Source: Shewanella sp. MBTL60-112-B2 (lineage in GTDB: Bacteria > Pseudomonadota > Gammaproteobacteria > Enterobacterales > Shewanellaceae). Taken from it: 64,000 nucleotides of DNA. How positions within the stretch are numbered: the stretch's first letter is position 1; every line of letters begins with the position of its first letter. The notes beneath the pieces are model-generated. The model saw nothing but the letters and a program-made list of their open reading frames with translations. It ran no database searches and was not told the DNA's origin. Both the position numbers and the translations under genes were made by a program. Positions 36,341-50,000 of the stretch are shown piece by piece. The stretch spans positions 111,510 through 175,509 of the forward strand of contig NZ_BPFA01000007.1 in NCBI RefSeq assembly GCF_019655055.1. Reading direction: 5' to 3'.

Positions 36341-37636
36341 TTACTTCTCCTCCGTCCAAGCTTCTGGGGTGTCGACACGGAATGACTCCATTAAATAGCC
36401 GGTTGCGTTAATGAGACGGTAAGCGGCAATATTGTAGTTATAGTGCGAGGTTATATAGTGCTTACGCGCTAAGAACACCTCAACCTTGGCATCGAGCACA
36501 TCAAGCAATGAGCGGCGACCCAGTTCAAATTGTTTAACATACCCTTGTTCAGCTTTAACCGCTTGATCGACATTTTCGCGGTAAAAGCCCCGTTGCTGAC
36601 CAATAAAGTCATAGGCATTCCATGCCAAACGGGTGCCTTCTTCAACCTGTTTCTGGGTATTCTTACGGATAGCGAGTGATTGCTGATAACGCCATGAGGC
36701 GGCCTCGGTGCGGTCAGTCGTCGCGCCGCCACTGAAGAGGTCATAGCTAAGCATTAACATGGCTCTGGCATCTTCATCTGGGCCTTCGATGCCGCCAATA
36801 TTGTCATTTTTATTGGCTTGTAGCTCTAGGGATAAAGTCGGCCAAAAGTCACTTTTTTCGCGCTCATATTGGGCGTTAGCCGCCTGAGTATCGAGAATGG
36901 CTGCATCGATTTCAGGGTGATTTTCTTGGGCAAGACGAATAGCATCGGGCAGGCTAGTCGGTACAAACTCAAAATCCGGCTGCGGATCATGGAGATCTTT
37001 CGGCAATTGCCCTACCAAATCATAATAACGCGCCTGTTTATCCATCTGGTTGTTACGCGCCGATAAATAACCTGACTGGCTTGTTGCCAAACGAGCACGT
37101 ACTTGTGCGACATCAGAGTCACTACTCAAGCCTTTGTTTCTTCGCGACTCAATATTTTTAAGCACTTCTTGATGCTCGGTAATATTGCGCTCCGCCAATT
37201 CAACAATTTTATTGGCCATCGACAATTCAAGATAGACTCGGCTGACTTCTAAACTCAGGTTTTCAGCATCTGAAAGCAGACCTAAACGCTCGGCTTCTTT
37301 CTCGAAATCTAGCCTATCGATCTCTGAGGTTGTGCGAAACCCATCGAAGATAAGCTGCGACACACGCACGCCGATTTCAGTACGGTCCAGCTCGGTATCG
37401 ATACGCTGACCACTGTTATAACGGACGTTTTCATAGCCTACACCACCGTATAATTTCACCTGTGGCAGATAATCTGCCACTGCCGCGCGTTTATATCTCA
37501 CCGCGGCCTCGAAACTGGCATATTTTTGTAAAATAGTAGGGTGGTGATTAATAGCTTCGGCCACAGACTCTTCAAGCGTGAGAGCCTGCGCTGGAGCTGA
37601 TAATGCTAATATAGGAATAAGTATCAGTCGTCGCAT
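36341..37636 (-). CDS. TolC-family outer membrane channel of the type I secretion system
   Basis: 431 residues with a signal peptide ending near APAQA. Two repeats of the TolC fold with long helices; ends of each half carry the NNQ/ARYYDLVGQLP and YKQFELGRRSLLDVLDAK-type regions (the latter as QFELGRRSLLDVLDAK). It resembles AggA/LapE. AAGGAT precedes the ATG, and the gene starts 12 nt after the adaptor gene. It completes the three-part exporter for the giant adhesin. Confidence 0.9.
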   Translation of the reverse strand: MRRLILIPILALSAPAQALTLEESVAEAINHHPTILQKYASFEAAVRYKRAAVADYLPQVKLYGGVGYENVRYNSGQRIDTELDRTEIGVRVSQLIFDGFRTTSEIDRLDFEKEAERLGLLSDAENLSLEVSRVYLELSMANKIVELAERNITEHQEVLKNIESRRNKGLSSDSDVAQVRARLATSQSGYLSARNNQMDKQARYYDLVGQLPKDLHDPQPDFEFVPTSLPDAIRLAQENHPEIDAAILDTQAANAQYEREKSDFWPTLSLELQANKNDNIGGIEGPDEDARAMLMLSYDLFSGGATTDRTEAASWRYQQSLAIRKNTQKQVEEGTRLAWNAYDFIGQQRGFYRENVDQAVKAEQGYVKQFELGRRSLLDVLDAKVEVFLARKHYITSHYNYNIAAYRLINATGYLMESFRVDTPEAWTEEK

Positions 37637-37648
37637 TGTATCCTTACC

Positions 37649-38962
37649 TTATTGTTCGCGAAGTGCATTCGCTTTAGCGCGTAATAGAGGCTTTAGCCAA
37701 TAATTTAAAACGGTTTTTTCACCGGTTAATATGTCTGTACTGGCTTGCATCCCCGAGATAATCGGCCAGCCATTCAGTATGTTTTCTTCTGTTTTTATAT
37801 GGGCTTCAAAATAAGTAGTGCCATCATCTAGCTGCTGAGCATCCGGGCTCACATAGATAACTTCACCTTTGAGTCCGCCATAAATCACAAAATCATAGGC
37901 GGTAAATTTCACGGTTGCCTGCAGTCCAGTGTGTACAAAGGCAATGTCTTTGGGGGCTATGCGAGTTTCAATAATCAAGGCGCCATCTTGAGGCACTATG
38001 CCCATAATTGACTCTCCGGGCTCGACTACTGCACCGATTGAACGCACTAAAATATTGGTGACATTCCCCTTGATTGGCGAAACAATTTTGGTTCTAGCTA
38101 AGCGATCCGCCAGGGTCTTGATGCTCTCGGTGAGGGCATTAAGCTCGTTAATGACCTCATTACGCTCGGCTTCTGCACGGCTTAAGAAGTCTAAGGCCAC
38201 GGTTAGGTATTCAGCTTCTGCTTGGTTCTGCGCGGCACGAAGTTGGCGACCATTTGCTTTCGATGCGGATAATTCGCCTTTGAGGCGGATCTCATCACGC
38301 TCAAGCTTTAACACCTCTAACTCCGCTACCGCACCCTCTCGTACGGCGGCTCGGGTCATCACGATTTCCTGTTTGACCAACTCCAACCCACTGAGCTGTG
38401 CCTGAGTTGTGATCTGCGCTTCTTCTATTGCTTGCACTTTTTGCTCTATCACCTGCGCCGATTGCTCTAACTGCGATGACAACTGAGATAATCGAGAACG
38501 AAAAATAGCTTTCGAGCGCGTACTCACTGCCACATCGAGTGCACTGATCGCCTTAGGGGTGATTAACACCTTATCGCGCCAGTAATCCGCATTATCAGCA
38601 ATAACCACGCTGGTGATTTCTGCATCTAAACGGGCTTTTTGCCGCTTAAGCGCTGCAGCCTGAATATTGGCCTCATCGAAGGCTGAGGCAAAACGCAGCT
38701 CATCGAGCAGTAATAACGGCTCTCCAGCTGTAACTGATTGACCTTCTTTAACTAATACTTGCTTTAAAATACCGCCATCTAAGCTTTCAATCTGCTGTAC
38801 CGCTAATGTAGGAACCACCATACCTTCACCTACCACGACTTCTTCGAGCTTAGCAAAAGAGGCCCAGACTAGGGTCACGACAATCAAGGCAGCCACCAGC
38901 AAGATCAATTGGTTAGCACGTTTTGCGCCTTCAAGGTGCTTTATGTGGAGACGACCGCTCAT
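37649..38962 (-). CDS. HlyD-family type I secretion adaptor
   Basis: 437 residues. A single membrane helix at about 20-40, lipoyl-like halves on both sides of a long coiled coil (about 95-290), and the typical IVSPIKGNVTNILVRSIGAVVEPGE region, followed by the beta-barrel domain with FTAYDFVIYGGLKG. Start overlaps the stop of the ABC transporter by ATGA. It bridges the ABC transporter and the TolC-like channel across the periplasm (LapC-type). Confidence 0.92.
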   Translation of the reverse strand: MSGRLHIKHLEGAKRANQLILLVAALIVVTLVWASFAKLEEVVVGEGMVVPTLAVQQIESLDGGILKQVLVKEGQSVTAGEPLLLLDELRFASAFDEANIQAAALKRQKARLDAEITSVVIADNADYWRDKVLITPKAISALDVAVSTRSKAIFRSRLSQLSSQLEQSAQVIEQKVQAIEEAQITTQAQLSGLELVKQEIVMTRAAVREGAVAELEVLKLERDEIRLKGELSASKANGRQLRAAQNQAEAEYLTVALDFLSRAEAERNEVINELNALTESIKTLADRLARTKIVSPIKGNVTNILVRSIGAVVEPGESIMGIVPQDGALIIETRIAPKDIAFVHTGLQATVKFTAYDFVIYGGLKGEVIYVSPDAQQLDDGTTYFEAHIKTEENILNGWPIISGMQASTDILTGEKTVLNYWLKPLLRAKANALREQ

Positions 38963-41079
38963 TTCAGCTCTCCTTTCTGGCGTACCGTCACCGCCTTGAT
39001 ACGACTCTTGCCACGTTGGCGCATCTCCTCTGGTGTTTGCTCTTGAATGATCCGTCCCTTATCCACCACTAAAATTCGGTCACATAGGCTCAGTAACTTA
39101 GGGTTATGGGAAGCGATAACTAAAGTGCTCTCACTGACTTGCGACAGGCAGGCGATAATTTGATTCTCGGAGCGTTCATCCATCGCGCTAGTAGGTTCAT
39201 CCAGCAGTAGTAACTTAGGTTGGCGCAGTAACACTCGGCCTAATGCTATCGCTTGACGTTGACCGCCAGAGAGCTGTCGACCGAACTCGCCCACTTGGCT
39301 ATCTAGACCACTTCCCAGTCGATCCATTAACTTGTCGATCCCCGAGCTGACGATAGTGTTTGCCAGTAAGTTCTCATCAACTTGCTTTAGGCCAAACAGC
39401 AAATTATCTAGCACAGTGCCGAACACTAGCATCGGCTGCTGAGACATCCACCCCACCTGCTGCCGAATGTCGCTAATCGACCATTGACGGGCCTCTAAAC
39501 GATTGTAAAACAACTGACCACTGCTGAGTTGATACTGGCCTGCCATAATGGCTAGCAGGCTTGACTTGCCTGCGCCGGCTGGCCCAAGCAAACCTATTTT
39601 CTCTCCAGGTTTAATCTCTAAATTGACCTCGGTAAATGCTGGCAGCGGCTGGTCAGGGTAAGTAAAACTGGCATGACGCAATGACACCGCACCATTAAAG
39701 CCAACGGCAGTGCTAGGCTGGTTAGCTTTAACTTGCTCTTGGGGTAGCTCCAAGATAGAGCTGACCGCAGTGATAGCCGACTGAGTCTGCTTAAACTTAA
39801 GCAGTAGCATGGAGATCTGGTTAATTGCATTAGCTGCTCGGCCACTGAGCATCACTATGGCAATCAGCCCACCCATACTCAAGTTACCAGCGTGAATTTG
39901 ATACACACCAGAAATAATCAAGCCAATTGTGACCAACTGCTGGCTGTTCATTACACTATGGTTGAGGGTGTTGGAGGCGATGCGAGACTCGTTCTGCCAA
40001 TCGGCCAAGCTATTAACCGTGTCATCCCAAATGCGCTGCGCCTTGGCTTCACCGTTATTTTGTTTAGTTTCAACCAGCAAGTTGAGAGTTTCAATCAGGT
40101 GAGCTTGACGCTGAGTCGACAGTTGCGAGGTATGTTCTATGGTCGCCATCAGCTTCTTTTGCATCACAAAGCTGACGATTAACAATAGCAACATACAGGC
40201 TAATGGCACCAACACCATATAACCGCCTAGCCAGGCTATTAATGCTAAAAACAGCAAGGTAAACGGCAGATCCACAGCGGTGACTAAGGTGGCTGAGGTG
40301 ATAAAGTCGCGGATACTATCGAACTCTTGCAACTGCTTAGCAAAGGCACCTGCGGAGGCTGGACGATGTTCAAGTCGCATTCCCAGAACTTTAGCAAACA
40401 GAATGTTCGACATCTTAATATCGACCTGCTTGCCCGCCACATCAGCCAAACGGGTCCGCGCTTGCTTGAGTAGCCAATCGAATACAATGGCGATACAAGC
40501 CCCTGTAGCTAGCACCCACAAGGTATCGATTGCCTGATTTGGCACCACGCGGTCGTACACGTTCATGGTAAAGAGTGGTGTCACCAGCGCGAGAATATTG
40601 ATCGCTAATGAGCCTAACAAAAAGCTGCCGTAAAAGGGTTTTACCTCATCGAACGCGGCTAATAACCAATGACGCTTAACCTCAAAGTGATGCTCTTCAC
40701 TACGGGCATCGGTGACCATCTTACGTTTGACGTGCCAGCTATCTTGATAAAAATGAGCCTTAAAGTCAGCAGCGGTTATGAACGATTCCTTGCCCTTGGC
40801 ATCTGTGAGCTGTAAATCTCCCCTAGCATCTTTAGATAATAGCGCGGGCTGGTTTTGCCTTGAGACAACAATGGCAGGCAGAGCCATTTGGGCGAGAGAG
40901 AGCTTCTGCTCTATCGCTTCGATCCCCAGATTATCGCAAGCCTGCAGCAGCTCATTACCAGATAGCCCCTTTTGGCTAAGCACCTGTCTAAAAAGCACTT
41001 GCTCGCTATACGCGATGCCGAGTCGTTGACAAAGCGACTCAATCACATTCGCGGTGACGTCTTGCTGAAGTATTATCAT
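38959..41079 (-). CDS. Type I secretion ABC transporter with C39-like domain (LapB type)
   Basis: 706 residues. The N-terminal 130 residues form a C39-like peptidase domain that appears catalytically dead (no cysteine at the usual site), as in LapB/HlyB exporters of adhesins. Six membrane helices follow (about 155-430), then the ATPase with Walker A GPAGAGKSS, signature LSGGQRQAIALGRVL and Walker B LLLLDEPTSAMD. Both ends overlap adjacent genes by ATGA. It drives export of the giant adhesin encoded upstream. Confidence 0.92.
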   Translation of the reverse strand: MIILQQDVTANVIESLCQRLGIAYSEQVLFRQVLSQKGLSGNELLQACDNLGIEAIEQKLSLAQMALPAIVVSRQNQPALLSKDARGDLQLTDAKGKESFITAADFKAHFYQDSWHVKRKMVTDARSEEHHFEVKRHWLLAAFDEVKPFYGSFLLGSLAINILALVTPLFTMNVYDRVVPNQAIDTLWVLATGACIAIVFDWLLKQARTRLADVAGKQVDIKMSNILFAKVLGMRLEHRPASAGAFAKQLQEFDSIRDFITSATLVTAVDLPFTLLFLALIAWLGGYMVLVPLACMLLLLIVSFVMQKKLMATIEHTSQLSTQRQAHLIETLNLLVETKQNNGEAKAQRIWDDTVNSLADWQNESRIASNTLNHSVMNSQQLVTIGLIISGVYQIHAGNLSMGGLIAIVMLSGRAANAINQISMLLLKFKQTQSAITAVSSILELPQEQVKANQPSTAVGFNGAVSLRHASFTYPDQPLPAFTEVNLEIKPGEKIGLLGPAGAGKSSLLAIMAGQYQLSSGQLFYNRLEARQWSISDIRQQVGWMSQQPMLVFGTVLDNLLFGLKQVDENLLANTIVSSGIDKLMDRLGSGLDSQVGEFGRQLSGGQRQAIALGRVLLRQPKLLLLDEPTSAMDERSENQIIACLSQVSESTLVIASHNPKLLSLCDRILVVDKGRIIQEQTPEEMRQRGKSRIKAVTVRQKGELK

Positions 41080-44000
41080 GGCTGCTGACTCAAGAGTGCC
41101 ATTTCATCTTCTAAGCGCGATAATGCATCGTCAGGAAGCGCAGCATACTCCAGATCTTGGTTAGGGCTGCCCTTAAGATATTGCTGCTCACCTACTTGTT
41201 CTACGCTTTGTTTAATCGCTACAGAAAGCTCGTTGACCTCAAACTCGGCTTTGTTAGCCCGCTCGACAGGCTGCATAGACTCGGGGTCAGCACCCAAAGC
41301 ACCTTGCGGCGCCATAGCCAAACCACTCGGTCCAGCCATAAAGCTAGAAAACATGACTGGTGGAACATCGACGGTAACGGTAATAATTTCCACTATGCCA
41401 TTGGCTGTATCCGTACCCAATACCGCGGTAGGGTCTAGAGTCAGATTTAAAACATCTCCATCTTGTGCACCTATAACCGTTAAGGTCGCAACGTCATCAA
41501 TATCCACCAGCCATTTATCGCCATTTTTATTACCTGCCGACAGGGTCAGGGTGTCTGGCACTCCGTATATCGTTAATAATCCCGTCTCATTAGTCGCTGG
41601 GTTTTGCAGCGCTAAGCCTAGATCTAGTGCCACATTATTAACATCTGTCGCCAGCACGTCTCCAACCTGAGTCCATATTGGCGCATCCACCTCTGGAGTG
41701 ATCTCCACTTCAAAATTGAGCACTTCAGCAGGGCTTAAGTCCGTTTGTAAACTGCCCAAAACTGTCGCGTTATCGATAGAGGTTAGCTCCAGCTGCACAT
41801 CTAAAGTGCCAAAGGCTAGCTCTCCGGGATAGAGCTCTATTTGAGTAAGCGGACTGACGGCTGAAAGTGTTGCGTAATAACTATCACTGCCAGCATCATA
41901 GCTAAATGACACAAATTGGCCTCCCACTTTGACCCCTTCGAGATCCACCAGAGCTGAAGCGTCAGCCGAGGTAATAACAACCTTGATTGAAATCGCTTCG
42001 GTGGCATCAAACTCACTAATCTTGGCATTAAGATCAATAGTAATGACCTCATCCTCGATGCTGGTGTAGTGACTTTCAGGCGCGGCGATCACATCAATAC
42101 CGTCGGCAACAGGCGAAACACCAACTAAAATATTCGATGTGGTGGTGACAAAATCATTGGTACCCAGTTCTTGAGTGATCGCCTGAATAGAAAGGGGAAT
42201 ATCACCGCTAAAATCTAATGGTGGCTGTAATACCAGCCCAGTAAGTTGCGCGGCAGTGACTGACCAGGAATAGGTAGGAGAGCCACCAAAACTGCCGCCA
42301 TCAGTACCTTCGTTAGGTAACTGCACCAAGTTTGCACCATCTTGGTAATACATCACCGAGCCGCTTGGCACCCCATGAATCGTCAAATAAATCGCCTCTG
42401 AGCCATCTTGGTCAATTAAGCCCAGATCTGGCAGATTGATAGCCGACAAGTCAATTAGACTATCTTCTTGCCCCAAAACTATTTGCGTATTTTCCGGTAA
42501 TTCGGCGGCATCGGTTACCGGCGTAACCTCTATGGTAAAGGTGTTTTCAAATGGCGCCTGATCGGTAACATCGGCACCATTAATGCTGGCGGTATCAATA
42601 CTGGTCGCTGAAAACTTCATCCTGAAATCACCACTAAGGTGCTCAGTAGGCACAAACTCTAACAATCCCAAAGACAGATTCAACAGGGCCATGCTGTTGC
42701 CAGTAAATTCCCAAGTATCGGTGGAACCCGCTTTTAATGACCAAAGACCTGTGCTGTCGGAAAGGCTACCACCATCGAGTAAAGTTATGGTGATCGGGTT
42801 AGCGTTGTCGCCTAATAAAATCTGCTCAGACCCACCTGTTGTTGGTGTTGAGTCTGGGTCATCAAACACCAAGCTTATTCCCAGTGGAATAGGCGCATCT
42901 TCAAGCATAACGCGATTTGAAATATTTAGACTAACCCCATCGGCAACTGGGGTTATCTCAACCTCAAGGCTTTGAGTATCATCAATTTTAGTGTCACCAC
43001 TAATGCTATCGGTGGCAATAATACGGATAGGGATATTCAGCTCACCGGCATAGTCTTCGCTGATATTATGTAGCTTAAGGCTACTTAGTGAGGCACTCGT
43101 AAACACATACTCAATGACGTTTTCCCCGGTTGCATCGTACACGGCTTTGACGTCACTACCGCTAAAGTATCCACCTTGCGGTAAATCTGAAGCTAAAATT
43201 CTAAAGCTGATTAGGTCATTGCTATCGGGGCTAAGTAGCTGGTTGAGGTGACCAGAAAAGTCGATAGTGGTATCTTCGATGGCATCGACAGGAGTTAGCT
43301 GCAATGTGCCAACAGCGGTCGCTTGACTATCTGGCGCATCTTGGTCGAAACGCACAAAGAAGTTGGTCTTAATAATCGCAGGATCATCACGGTCTAATAC
43401 TCTCGCCTCGACAGTAATTTGCTCTAAACCTGTGGCAAACTCGCTAACAATGGTTGCACCAGCAAGTAAAGAGACCGCGTACTCCTGCACAGTATCGCTG
43501 GTCATGCCAGCAACAGGAATAATCCAGCGGCCGTCACCATCATCAATTGCGCCATTAGGATGTGACACATACCAACCATCGCCGCTAGGGACGTTTATCA
43601 CTAAATAATCCAGTACTTCCGAACCATCAATATCGCCATCAAAAAACAGGGCCTGGCCAGTCAAGTCAATCGCCGAGCCATCACTACTCACTAGTGTTGG
43701 CTGTTCACTCAGAAGATGAGTGCTAATATCCACAACCGCATCGACCACCACGGTAATTTGGGTTGAAACAGACTCACTGACTTGTACACCCGTTGCCGAA
43801 GTATCGGTAACTTGATAGCTCACATCAAAAGAAAAACTGCCATCGGCATCTTCAGGCGGCACGACTGCAAGTCGCCCTGAGTTCAGCAAGGCTTCTAAGG
43901 TCGGGCTGGTACTATCAACTAAAGTGCTGACATCTAATCCCGCAACGGGAACCACAACCTGAGAACCATCTAAGGTCAAAATAAACCCGCCAGCCCCCTG

Positions 44001-47000
44001 AAATGGAATAATAAGCCCGGTAATTGTTTCACTGCCATCAATATCGACATTGAGATTGGGGGTGAAATCTAAAGGAATAGCTTGATCCTCAAAACCGTAG
44101 CTCGTCGTTGCTAAAGAAGCCGCATTGGCATCAATAACCGGAGAAATTTCAATATTTACGGTTAACTCATAATCAGCAGAATCACCGTCTAGTTCGGTGC
44201 TTTGGGCGAAGATGGTCAAGCTGACTTGGCCGCTAAAGTCCTCAATAGGCTTTAGGCTTAAGCTGGCTAACAGTGTTGCTGAAACACCATATACAGGTTG
44301 ATTATTGATAAAATCGACAACGGGCAAGTTAACAGGGCTACCACTACCATCAACGAATATAACGCCGTCGGGTAAACCTGAAATTCGCAGATCTAATGAC
44401 TCAGAGCCATCATCGTCTGAGGTCACGATAGTGAAATCTAATGGGATAAGTTGATCTTCTTTAAAATCAACAATATTTGATATTACGCCGGTGTCGTTAT
44501 CTATGGTCCAAACATTGCTATCACCATTGATCATAGGCTTGTCGTTAGCCACACCCGTTAGGGTAACCGTCACATGCTCCACATCGCTGTATTTAGGGTT
44601 CGGATGAATGATGCCGTCAGCAGGATCGACACCATCTTGGGCTGTTTCAGTAGCAAAACTTCTGACCGCGATTGAAAACTCTCCAAGATTCGCCGAGCTT
44701 GCATCGGCAACTGGGAGCAGCTTAGCAACGCCCGATTCAACTTCTGAGGCTAACACTGTCCACACATTACCATTCATGGTGGCTGATGGCGCATCGATAG
44801 ACCAGCCATCAGGTAAGGTCAGCTCGTAGCTCAACGTTTCTGAGCCAGAATTATCCGTTAACGCCCCCGATATCAGCGCTTTGAGTAATATCGGCGCATC
44901 TTCATCGCTGCGCATGTCTTGGGTAGTTAACGTGGGTTTATCCGCGATAGGTGTCACATCTATAGTTACTGTCTCAAGGGAACTGAGATGAGTATCTTTA
45001 TTGTCGCCTTCTATAGATCTAGCTTGAATGCTGAAGGTAAATTCCCCGGCGAGATTTTCTCCTACCGTCGCAATTAAGCTATCTAATTGAACCTGACTTA
45101 TCGACACTCCATTAGTGATGACTACGCCTATCACTGTCAGGGTTAGACCCGCGCTAATATTATCGATGACATAGGTGACGGTTTCGGAGCCTTGAGGGTC
45201 TGAGCCGGTTTCATCTTTAGAGGTTGCCCCCAGCTTAATATTAAAGCCTGCAGCATCTTCGTTGACCGTATAAGTAAACTCGCTATCAGCATCCCACAAA
45301 GGCTCATCGGCTACCGACTCAACCATAATAGGAACCGTTGTAGTAACCGGAGGCTTGCCAGTTATGTTTACCGTAATAACAAAAGCGGTACTCGCTGTCG
45401 CATCGGAGCCATCATCAATTGGTTGATAGCTCAAGTCCCCGTTAGGTGTCGCCACTCGCGTCTGCAGATCCTCCGTTAGCAGTCCATTGAGAAGAGACAG
45501 AATGTAATTACCATCGGCATCCTTTGGTACCTCAGTGCCGTCAAGCATCAATACTCCGCCCTGCAGAGCGGCTGCATCAAACACCATGCTAACAACAAAT
45601 TCGCCTTCGTCGATATCTCCGGGTCTAGCCTCAACGCCAAAAATGGTATTGGTATCTTCAATAAAGTCGGTGTTAAAGACTTTAATTGAGCCTTCTGCGT
45701 CTTTGGCAATAACAGTTAAGGTGTCGGTGGCAATGTCACCATCTGTATCGGTGATTTGCAGTAATATATCTTCACTGAATTGAAGTTCATTGTAGGCAAA
45801 CTCAAAGGTGGTCACCGTCGCTAAGCCATTTTCATCGACTACCAGCTCACCATATTTCACGACAACAGGATTGGCGTCAGTAAACAACTCAATAACGGTT
45901 CCTACCGCATAAGATACGCCTTTATAGGTGATATCAGTAACTTTAGCGCCATCAGCTCCCTGCTCGGCAGAGTTAAACATCTGCACGCTATGCACCTCAT
46001 TCACGGCTTCAAAAAACTCTAAGGTCTTTGCGGTATCTTCTGGAATATCATCGACTACAGTAACAGTGATGGTCTGCGAGGCTGACTTATCGTTATCGAC
46101 ATCAATTGCGTTCACTTCAAACAATAGATCTAAACTGTTTTCATCATTTCCATCGGCATGATCAAAAGGTCTAAACTGCTTAAACTCCACCTTGCCGTTG
46201 GCGTTAAAACGGATCTGGAACACCTCTTCGCCGCCAGTCTCACGCGTGGCCACATACCAACCATTACCATTAGCTGTGGTATTGAGTACCACCTTTTCAT
46301 TACCGCTATAGTAAGTGCCAAAACTAAAACTATCAGTCAGGGCTATTTCGGCAATGCTGTCACTACCTGCCGATGTCGATAACAGCTGTGAAGTTGAGAT
46401 GGGATTAGAAACAGTAAGAATGCCTTCGTTGATATTGAGTTGCAGCGGATCGGGCAGGATAGCGTTTTGGCCATCATAGATATCGACTGAGACCTCTCCT
46501 GATGAGATGGTGTTATCACTGTCTCGGATGTCGACAGTGACCTTGAGGGTATCAAATAGATCGGCGGCGCCTAAATGGTCAATAGGCCCGAGTAAATTAA
46601 AATCTAGCGCTATCGTTGCCAACTGTTCGGGATCAATAGCTACATCCGCTGGCAAGCGCATAGTAAATACCAGCTTGCCTTCAGCGGTGACGGCATCCAC
46701 AGACGCCCCATCGTCTTTCACAAGCCAAAACAGCTTAGAACCGTTTTGTGTTAACGTGGTTCCAGCGGCGTTTTTCACCTCGGCGCCATCAACCACACTA
46801 AATGACACATCAACAATCGGATCTTTGCTGGCAGTTACATTAAAATTACCCGTTGCCGTATCTTCGTAAGCTGTAATTGATGGGTTTTCACTGACATTAA
46901 GGTTAATATCGTTAATCATCGCGGCATTGGCATCTTGCACAGTTACCGTTAATGTCGCACTCGACACGTCGCCATCAAAATCCGAGATGAGCAAGCCAAA

Positions 47001-50000
47001 GTCAATATCGTCATTAAGCGTCTGATCAAAAGCCTTGAATAACGTGAAGTCATAATTTTGATTCAAGCTATCGGCGTTAGCACTCCAGCTTTCACTCAAC
47101 TCAACGACAAATATTGGATCGTTCACATTGCCTAGATGGGCGGTTAACGTCAGTCCATTTGCACTTAAGCTATATTGAATATCAATCCCACCTGCCGTCA
47201 ACTTAGGCTGCAGAGCAACAGTTGCAAATGTCACTGCCGACACTTCATCGCTACCCACCAGCACATCAAATGTGCCGCTTTGGGTAATTGGGTCATTCAC
47301 AAGTAAACCTTCATCGAAGGTGAGCTGGGTGATATTAGCAAGCTCAGGGGATTGGCCATCACTCAAATTCCAAGTCAATCTCCCCTGCTGTATATCGGTA
47401 CCATCGAGATCCTTAGCTGTGACATCGGTAATGATTTCGAGCAAATTAGTGCCAATATGATCCAACGGCGCCGACTGGGTAAAAGTGGCATCGACACTCA
47501 GATCATCTCCAGTATTAATGCCTGTTAGCACAATAGTAAACACGGTAATTGGCGACGCTTCATCAGTAAAGGCCGTCAACGTTTTACCGTTATCCGACAG
47601 GACAAACTTCAGCGCGATGCCGCTACTGGTTAAATTTTGATTTTGTAGATGAAACGGAGTTAGCGATGTAAAACGAATAGTATCAGCAACTAAGGTATCC
47701 GAACCGGCGGTGATGCTAAAGGTTTTAAGGGTCACCTGTGGAGCGGCATTAATATCGCCCTCCTGACTCGCACCTATCACATCATTCATTTCACCCGCTG
47801 CACCATCACTTATGGTAAAGGTGGCATTTGCCGTTGCCACGCTGCCATCGGAATCCAACACCGTGTAGATCATCTCAGCCACTTGTGCCTGAGTGTTATC
47901 GAGGTTCTCCGCGGCAATTAAACTCCAACTACCATTGGATTGAATGGTTATAGTTCCTTGGTCTGTAACAATAACGGCTGGCACCGCGGCGGACACAGGA
48001 TAATCAACACCGTTATAGTGGACAGAGGTCAGTGTTAACGGCCCTTCGACCGTGTAATCGTTACCAAAAAAAGAGCCGACAGCAGTGGTGTCTTCAATAA
48101 CAAAATCATGATCATCGAATGCAAATGGGCGAGAATCACGAATATTGAGTACCGCGTAGGTAATAATTTGTTCCGTCGTACCATCCGTATCGGTCTGTAA
48201 GCCACTTAAGCGAATGTAGCTCAATACATTACTGTTATTCAGCTCATCCATCGGTTGAAACAAAGACACATTTAAGTCTGTTCCCGACAAGTTAGCGGTC
48301 ATCACAACCTTATTATCGCCGAGACGAATAAGCGTGAAAGACTGACCATCGGCAGCAACATTGATACTTAATGCCTGCCCCTCTGAGGTGAGAGTTAATA
48401 GCCTACTCTGCTCCGATGTTATGCTTAGAGCTGCATCAGGGATCTCAATAGGGATAGTGACACTGGTACTTAAACTGATATTGAGTACCGCTTCATAAAG
48501 CGAAGCAATCGCAGGCACAAATAGTGTGGGCATTGCGTCGGTCGCACTGTTACCAGACAAATCATCAACTTTAACATCGAGTGACCACTGAGCCCGACGA
48601 TCAAGCCCTACAACATCTAATCCCGTAAAGGACCAGCTACCGTCTGCTTCAACAAGGGTAGTAAAGCTTAATGTCTGACTTCCGTCGGTCAATGTAAGCT
48701 CAACGGTTTGCCCTGCTTCAACGCCAGTAGTTACACCACTCAGTGATTTCTCAACGCCAAAAATAAATAGCGCCGCATCAAAGCCATCGATACCGGTATC
48801 GATATCGATGCTAATTTGAGTATCGAGGGTGGCAGTGTTTGTTGCGGCTGCAGGGTTACCTGCTAAATCTGAAGTTTCAGCTTGTAATGACAGCAGACCA
48901 TCGGCAAATATCGACAAGTCGACATTAGGGATTTGCCATTCACCATTAGCCACTGTGGCATTAAAGGTTAAGGCTTTACCATTAATATCAACCACAGTAA
49001 GAACCACTGGCTGACCATCTTCAATATTGGTGACCGTGCCAGTGAGCGTCGCATTTGTCGATTCTGCGGCGTTGATTAAACCATTATCATCAACAATTTC
49101 AACGCTAATGCTGGCTAAGCTATCTTTGTCGACTGCGACGTCGGCTTCAGCGATATTACCCGCGACATCGCTAGCACTTGCGCTGAAGTGCAAGCTACCG
49201 TCAGCTAAGCTCGAGACATCAGCATCATAGATCTGCCAACCACCACCGATAACGGTCGTGCTAAAGGTTAATTGTTTACCATTGGTATCGGTCACTGTGA
49301 CAGTGACTAGCTGATTATCTTCAATCTCGGTGACATTACCGGACATATCCAGCACTAACATCTCACTGGCATTAATCACGCTGTCACTACCCGTTTCAAC
49401 TTCGATGGTAATAGAGGCCTGGATATCTACGGCTATGGTAGCGTTTGCGGCAGCTAAATTCCCCGCCACATCTGTTACCGAGACAGTTGCACTCAAACTG
49501 CCATCGGCAAAACCAGACAAATCCGCACCGCTCAGCTCCCACCCACCTGCCACGACAACGGTTGAGAAGCTACGTTCGTTACCCAAACCATCACTAAAAA
49601 CAATATTAACCGTTTGGCCATCTTCAATATTGTTGACGCTGCCGCGAACATGGACGGCCTGTTGCTCTTCTGCATTAATTACGTCATCACTATCGACGAA
49701 ATCTATCGTCACCGAGGCAAGTGTGTCTTTGACAATAATATTGCTACCCGTTGCAATATTGCCTTCAAAATCAGATGTCGTCGCCTCGAGTGCAAGTTCT
49801 CCCTCAGCAAGAGATGACAGGTCTGCATCATCAACCACCCAAGTGCCATTACGAATAACACTAGTAAACAACAAGCTATTACCTTGGCTATCGGTCACCG
49901 AGATCTCTACAGGTCTACCATCTTCAACGTTAACAACCTGCCCCGTAAGCGTGGTCGCTAGCACCTCTGCCTGATTAAGCAGACCATTATCATCTAGCGC

